64,000 nt of DNA from Fratercula arctica (lineage: Eukaryota > Chordata > Aves > Charadriiformes > Alcidae), in contig CANTUZ010000011.1 in NCBI GenBank assembly GCA_947846985.1, positions 31,305,589 through 31,369,588 on the forward strand, written 5' to 3'. Below, piece by piece: positions 60,485 through 64,000 of the stretch (positions within the stretch are counted from its first letter, which is position 1; each line of letters opens with the position of its first letter). Both the position numbers and the translations under genes were made by a program. The notes under the pieces were generated by a model that did not search any database, was not told where the DNA came from, and saw only the letters and a program-made list of their open reading frames with translations.

Positions 60485-60871
60485 ATGCTGGACCCGTCGT
60501 CCAGCGAGGAGGAGTCGGAGGAGCTGGTGGAGGAGGAGAGCGGGAAGGAGCCACTGGCGCCCGCCGCGGCGCGGCTCTCACCCAGCCGCCCCGGCGAGGG
60601 CCCGGGCGGCGGCGGCGGTGGCGGCGGTGGTGGCGGCGGCGCCAGCGGCGGCGGGGGGCTGCAGCCGGGCGGGCGCGGCGGCGGTGCGGCGCGGCCCGCC
60701 AGCCCCAGCCCTTCGGTGGCCAGCGAGAAGGAGAAGGACGAGCTGGAGCGGCTGCAGCGGGAGGAGGAGGAGAGGAAGAGGAAGCTGCAGCTCTACGTCT
60801 TCGTCATGCGCTGCATCGCCTACCCCTTCAACGCCAAGCAGCCCACCGACATGGCCCGCCGGCAGCAGAAG
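60485..60871 (+). CDS. CADPS: CADPS (CAPS1), first coding exon; rest of gene beyond window
   Basis: CAPS1 is a peripheral membrane protein that binds PI(4,5)P2 and SNAREs and primes dense-core vesicles for calcium-triggered exocytosis in neurons and endocrine cells. The ATG (context GCCGCCATGC) opens 129 codons. They comprise the acidic start [19 protein letters not shown] (1-19), ARLSPSR (29-35), a 12-Gly tract (41-52), a second Gly-rich stretch (55-67), SPSPSV (73-78), a charged helix [20 protein letters not shown] (80-99), and [20 protein letters not shown] (101-120) through MARRQQK. These match the vertebrate CAPS N-terminus. SGKE, ARLSPSR and the EKEK-ELERLQ helix favour CADPS over its paralogue CADPS2. 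Homology stops after RRQQK, where AAG|GTACCG gives a phase-0 donor, so the exon is coding to 60871. This is about a tenth of the protein; the C2, PH and Munc13-homology domains are encoded downstream, outside the window. The frame is also open upstream through the minisatellite, but the conserved [11 protein letters not shown] fixes the start. Confidence 0.95.
60605..60640 (+). repeat. GGC/GGT trinucleotide run encoding poly-Gly in CADPS
   Basis: Twelve glycine codons in a row (nine GGC, three GGT) give residues 41-52. The corresponding position in mammalian CADPS is also Gly-rich and variable. The tract is unlikely to be structured, and its length may vary between individuals or species. Confidence 0.9.
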
Positions 60872-60900
60872 GTACCGCCGGGCTGCACGGCCGGGTCCGG

Positions 60901-61110
60901 CTTCCCCTTCCCCGGCAGCCCCCTGCCTGCCCCCTGCCTGCCCCTGCCCTCCTATCGCCTGTCAGCAGCTGCCCTCCCTGCCCGCTCCCCCAGCTGCCCC
61001 TCTGCCCCCTGCTTACCTCACCCCCCTTCTTGCTCCCCTAAATACCCCCCTGCTTCCATCCCTGCCTGCCCCCCTGCCTCTCCTCCTGCCCCCCTGCCTC
61101 CATCCTGCTC
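60901..61110 (+). repeat. C-rich low-complexity tract (CCTGCC-type)
   Basis: About 200 bp just inside intron 1 consist largely of CCTGCC, CCCCCTGC and CTCC words, strongly pyrimidine-biased on the plus strand. Frames through it give Pro/Ala/Cys/Ser-rich peptides, which explains the apparent extension of the exon 1 frame beyond the donor. Confidence 0.8.
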
Positions 61111-63217
61111 CCCATGCAGGCACTTCCCAGGCCCACAGTTGCCCGGGCCCCCCAAGGGCAATCCCGGCGAGGGCACCTTGGGCCCACATGGGTGGCAGCA
61201 GCCCCATCCCAGGGCACGGGGAAGCCTCCCGCTCCCTTGTCACCCCTCTGTGGTCTCCCGCACAGAGCCAGTGCGCTGACATATGGCATTGCTCCTAGTT
61301 ATGCAACATTGGGATTTGGGAAGTTTGGGATGTTGGCCATCTAAAGGTTGTCGAAAGGAGAGAAATGGGTTATATTGCTGGAAAACACCAGGCGTGTGCC
61401 CTTGCCTCCTGCAAAGGGATTCTGCAACTCCATGCTGGCTGCAAAGTTTGCTTAACTGGGAGTGCTGGCACTGACTTGGGGAGTTACCGAGTCTCTTTTC
61501 AACTTCTTGCAAGTGTTTATGTGCGGCGAGCTCCTGAACGCCGGCTTCCCGGCAAAACGTGGCAGCAGAGCTTTGTGATGAAGTCGCTGCCACAATCCTG
61601 ACTCTTCCTCCCTGAGTGCGTCACCGCAGCAGGGCCACGCGCTGCTCCAGGCAGAGGCTGGGCTGGAGACCCTCACCGGGGCTCCCCATCCCGAGGAGAC
61701 GGCTTGGAGCTTGTTTCTCTGCTGAGGCACAAGCTCATGGGCCAGGGCAGGAATTAAGTTTCTCTGGGGTGCCGACACGGGTGCCTTTCAGCCAAATGCA
61801 GCCAACTTTTTCCCTGTGGTAGCCAGAGTTAGGTCTGTGATGGGACGTAGCTCTCTGGAACGGCTGGCTGATTGTTTTCCCCATCTTCAGTTGAATTTTT
61901 TAGACTGCAGTTTTAGCCTTGATATCGTTGTGTGTTCACAAATGACCTTTACAAATCAGGCAGACTTCTGGATGTATTGATGCAAACGACATTCGGTTCT
62001 GCTACACCACAGGACTATTATTAGTCATTGCAACATACGGAGGTAGGAAAGTGTATCCGTACTGCATGTAGTTTAAAGGCAATATAGGACAATCTGGTGT
62101 TGCTGGAAGGTTGAATGATCTGCTTTTGTGTGCTGAGCAAAAATATAGTTACGTTTGAAGAATTTTTAATATGTATTTTTGCCTACAACCCTTTTTTTAG
62201 CAGACTGTGTATTTGCAAAGTAATCTTGGCTTTTGTTTCCTGTGCAACTTCTTCTTTGTGTTAGAAAAAGAAGATGGAATTTAAGTAATTGCTAGTTTTG
62301 CAGAAAATAAAACAAACAAACAAGCTCTGCAACTATTTCTCACATGAAATTGAAAAGGAGTTTTTCTGAAGGAATAGTCAGTCTCAGTGGTCCAGAGAAG
62401 AGTGGCTGGGAAAAAGGGTGATTCATAGACGCTGAAATCAAAATACTGCTCTGCGAAGGGACAGAAAGAGGGGAAGGAAAGAGAAAAGCAGGGGATAAAG
62501 TACAAGTGAAACAGAGAAATGAGGAGTTATGAGAAAAAATGATAAACCGGCAGCAATAGTCAAGGGAATGGGGAAGGTACACAGGATCTTGGGAGGAAAT
62601 AATCCATTCTCTGTAAAATGAACAATGTAGGGAAATGCATCTGGCTTATTTATACAAATAGCTAAAATAGGTGTGTCTCGGGGGCTTACCGTCTCCCCTC
62701 AAACTTAGCAGTGAGATGGCATTGGGAAAACTAAATTTAACTTGACAACACATGTCAAATTGAATTCACCCTTTTAAATGTGAATTCATTCTGGGTTTTC
62801 TTCTTCTGTATATCCCTATATTCAGTTGTCATGCTGGGAGTAAATCCTTGCCCTTTTTCCCTAGCCAAGACTCCTATTAAAGTCAGTTAAAGGACTGCCA
62901 GAGCCTGGAGTTTGCTGCTGGACTCCTCTGCTTTCCTGGCGCATCCCTCTGGGAAAGCCTACCCATCCTTCTCTGGCTTGAGGGGAACCGACGGGTGAAG
63001 GTGTGGAACTCGTTCCCTCTTGGGTACTGAGCTTCTGTCGTGGTGCCTCAGCCAGGTTGAATGGTCTCTCTGGGGACTTTGGGTATTGGTGGACCTTTGG
63101 TAATGATGGAAGTAGGAGATGCTCCAAGACTCGTCAGGGTGGAGCAAATGCATTTTGCTCCTCGGGGGAAAAAGGTGGGAGGAAACCAGGTTTTGGTCCT
63201 GCTCTGATGGGAGCTGT

Positions 63218-63252
63218 TGCCTCAGTTTCCTCATCTGCAGAGGGGGGATAAA
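63218..63252 (+). mobile_element. Possible MIR fragment in CADPS intron 1
   Basis: The segment 'gcctcagtttcctcatctgc' followed by 'ggggataaa' matches the best-known block of the MIR consensus as I recall it. Flanking DNA does not extend the match convincingly, so this is either a short relic or coincidence. Confidence 0.4.
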
Positions 63253-64000
63253 CTGCTTCCTTCTCCATGTGCCTTTTGCCTCTCCACCCTTACAGCCCAC
63301 TATTTGCAAGGGAAGGGTTTTGTCCCGGGAGAAAACCCCCAAGCGTTGTGGTTAGCAGTCCCTGTGCTGCACGGGGCCAGTGCGCAGGACCGTGCTCCTG
63401 CTTCTCCTGTCAGTGCTGGATGGAGAGGCTGTGGAGGGAGGTGTTTGATGCGCTGCATGCGTGGGCACCCTGGAGATGCGAGGGCCTGACTCTGCCGATC
63501 TGCCTGCTGCAGTCCCTGCCCACGGGCAGGACACCTGGGAGCCCTGCTGGGGCTCTGCCGAGGTGTGGGGGGCTGCCGGCTTCACGCAGGGCTGCTCGGA
63601 CCCCACTCCTGCATCAGAGAGGCACTGGGCAGCCACCACAGAGGTGTTTTGGCAGAGCTGTGCAGCAGTGAGGACTGGTGACCTGTCCCCAGCCCCCCTC
63701 AGCAGGTCCTGCCCGGTGCTGGGAGGATGAGATCTGGCTTCACCCAGCCCACAGCACTGCCCTGTAGCGTGGGAGATGCTGCCACCTCCGAGCACAGCCT
63801 GAGCAGGATGACCACGGCTTTGCAGGCCAGGCAGCGAGGCCGTCACCCTGCAGAGCAGCTGCCTGGCACAACCCAGCGACTCTGGGTTACCTGAGAAGAG
63901 CCAACGCATCTCCACGGGAGGACCACAAGGGCCTGAGATGGGCTGCATGCAATGCAGCCCCCACTGAGCTCCTGGAGCCCGGGCTGCTTCTGTAGTTCCA

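Larger units (their letters stand above)
60120..60880 (+). promoter_or_regulatory. CpG-island promoter and 5' region of CADPS
   Basis: The DNA changes abruptly to very GC- and CpG-rich sequence, covering the presumed promoter, 5' UTR and first coding exon. No TATA box is visible. GC boxes, an NRF1-like site and an RE1-like site (listed separately) lie 135-250 bp before the start codon. A short (GGAGCC)3 run lies at 60382-60399. The transcription start cannot be placed from sequence. If it is upstream of 60244, the ATG there would open an overlapping upstream frame, out of frame with CADPS. Confidence 0.85.
60872..64000 (+). other. CADPS intron 1 (5' part)
   Basis: It begins at the inferred donor GTACCG and runs off the window. 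The +5 position of the donor is C where G is usual, so this is a weak match to GTRAGT. CpG density falls away by about 61.3 kb. No second exon, RNA gene or intact mobile element is visible. Open frames at 63217-63948 on both strands lie in a GC-rich patch and have no recognisable domain. Confidence 0.85.

Noticed and set aside
59219..61279. 686-codon plus-strand frame covering the minisatellite, CADPS exon 1 and beyond
   Set aside because: Composite: minisatellite and CpG-island 5' DNA upstream, real exon at 60485-60871, then intron read-through into a C-rich tract. Only the exon part is supported as coding.
60069..61298. 409-codon frame overlapping CADPS exon 1 in another register
   Set aside because: Arg/Ala/Pro-rich translation typical of a CpG island read out of frame; no homology.

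Overview
This is vertebrate nuclear DNA, almost certainly from a bird. The evidence is three 5'-truncated CR1 LINE copies. One of them ends in the 8-bp tail repeat (ATTCTATG-type units) that is characteristic of avian CR1. The other signs are low gene density and a GC-rich CpG-island promoter at the right-hand end. No bacterial, phage or viral gene is recognisable, and most open frames in the window read as chance frames in non-coding DNA.

Layout: about 1-59.2 kb is a gene desert containing only scattered repeats. These are a fossil LINE reverse-transcriptase fragment (2.4 kb), a MIR fragment (8.5 kb), an AT-rich palindrome cluster (15.3 kb), CR1 copies at 24.8, 36.5 and 48.5 kb, a pair of 56-bp direct repeats (30.06 and 31.26 kb), a degenerate 19-bp periodic repeat (34.9 kb), an ancient LINE-tail relic (43.6 kb) and a short minisatellite touching the third CR1 (48.3 kb). 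From 59.26 to 60.13 kb there is a large 39/29-bp minisatellite with a 135-bp higher-order period. It abuts a CpG island (about 60.12-60.88 kb) that carries GC boxes, an NRF1-like site and a near-consensus RE1/NRSE (REST-binding) element.

The only protein-coding gene I can support is the first coding exon of CADPS (CAPS1, calcium-dependent activator protein for secretion 1), + strand, 60485-60871, 129 codons, ending at a GT donor. The rest of the window, 60872-64000, is the start of CADPS intron 1. CADPS primes dense-core vesicles for regulated exocytosis in neurons and endocrine cells, so a REST site in its promoter fits its expected restriction to neuroendocrine cells. In human the flank upstream of CADPS is a long intergenic interval toward SYNPR (recalled synteny), which matches the empty 59 kb here.

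I found no new multi-gene system. The strongest leads are the minisatellite fused in frame, without a stop, to CADPS exon 1; the RE1-like element; and several short, ordered non-coding structures (the 56-bp repeat pair, the 19-bp periodicity and the nested palindromes).
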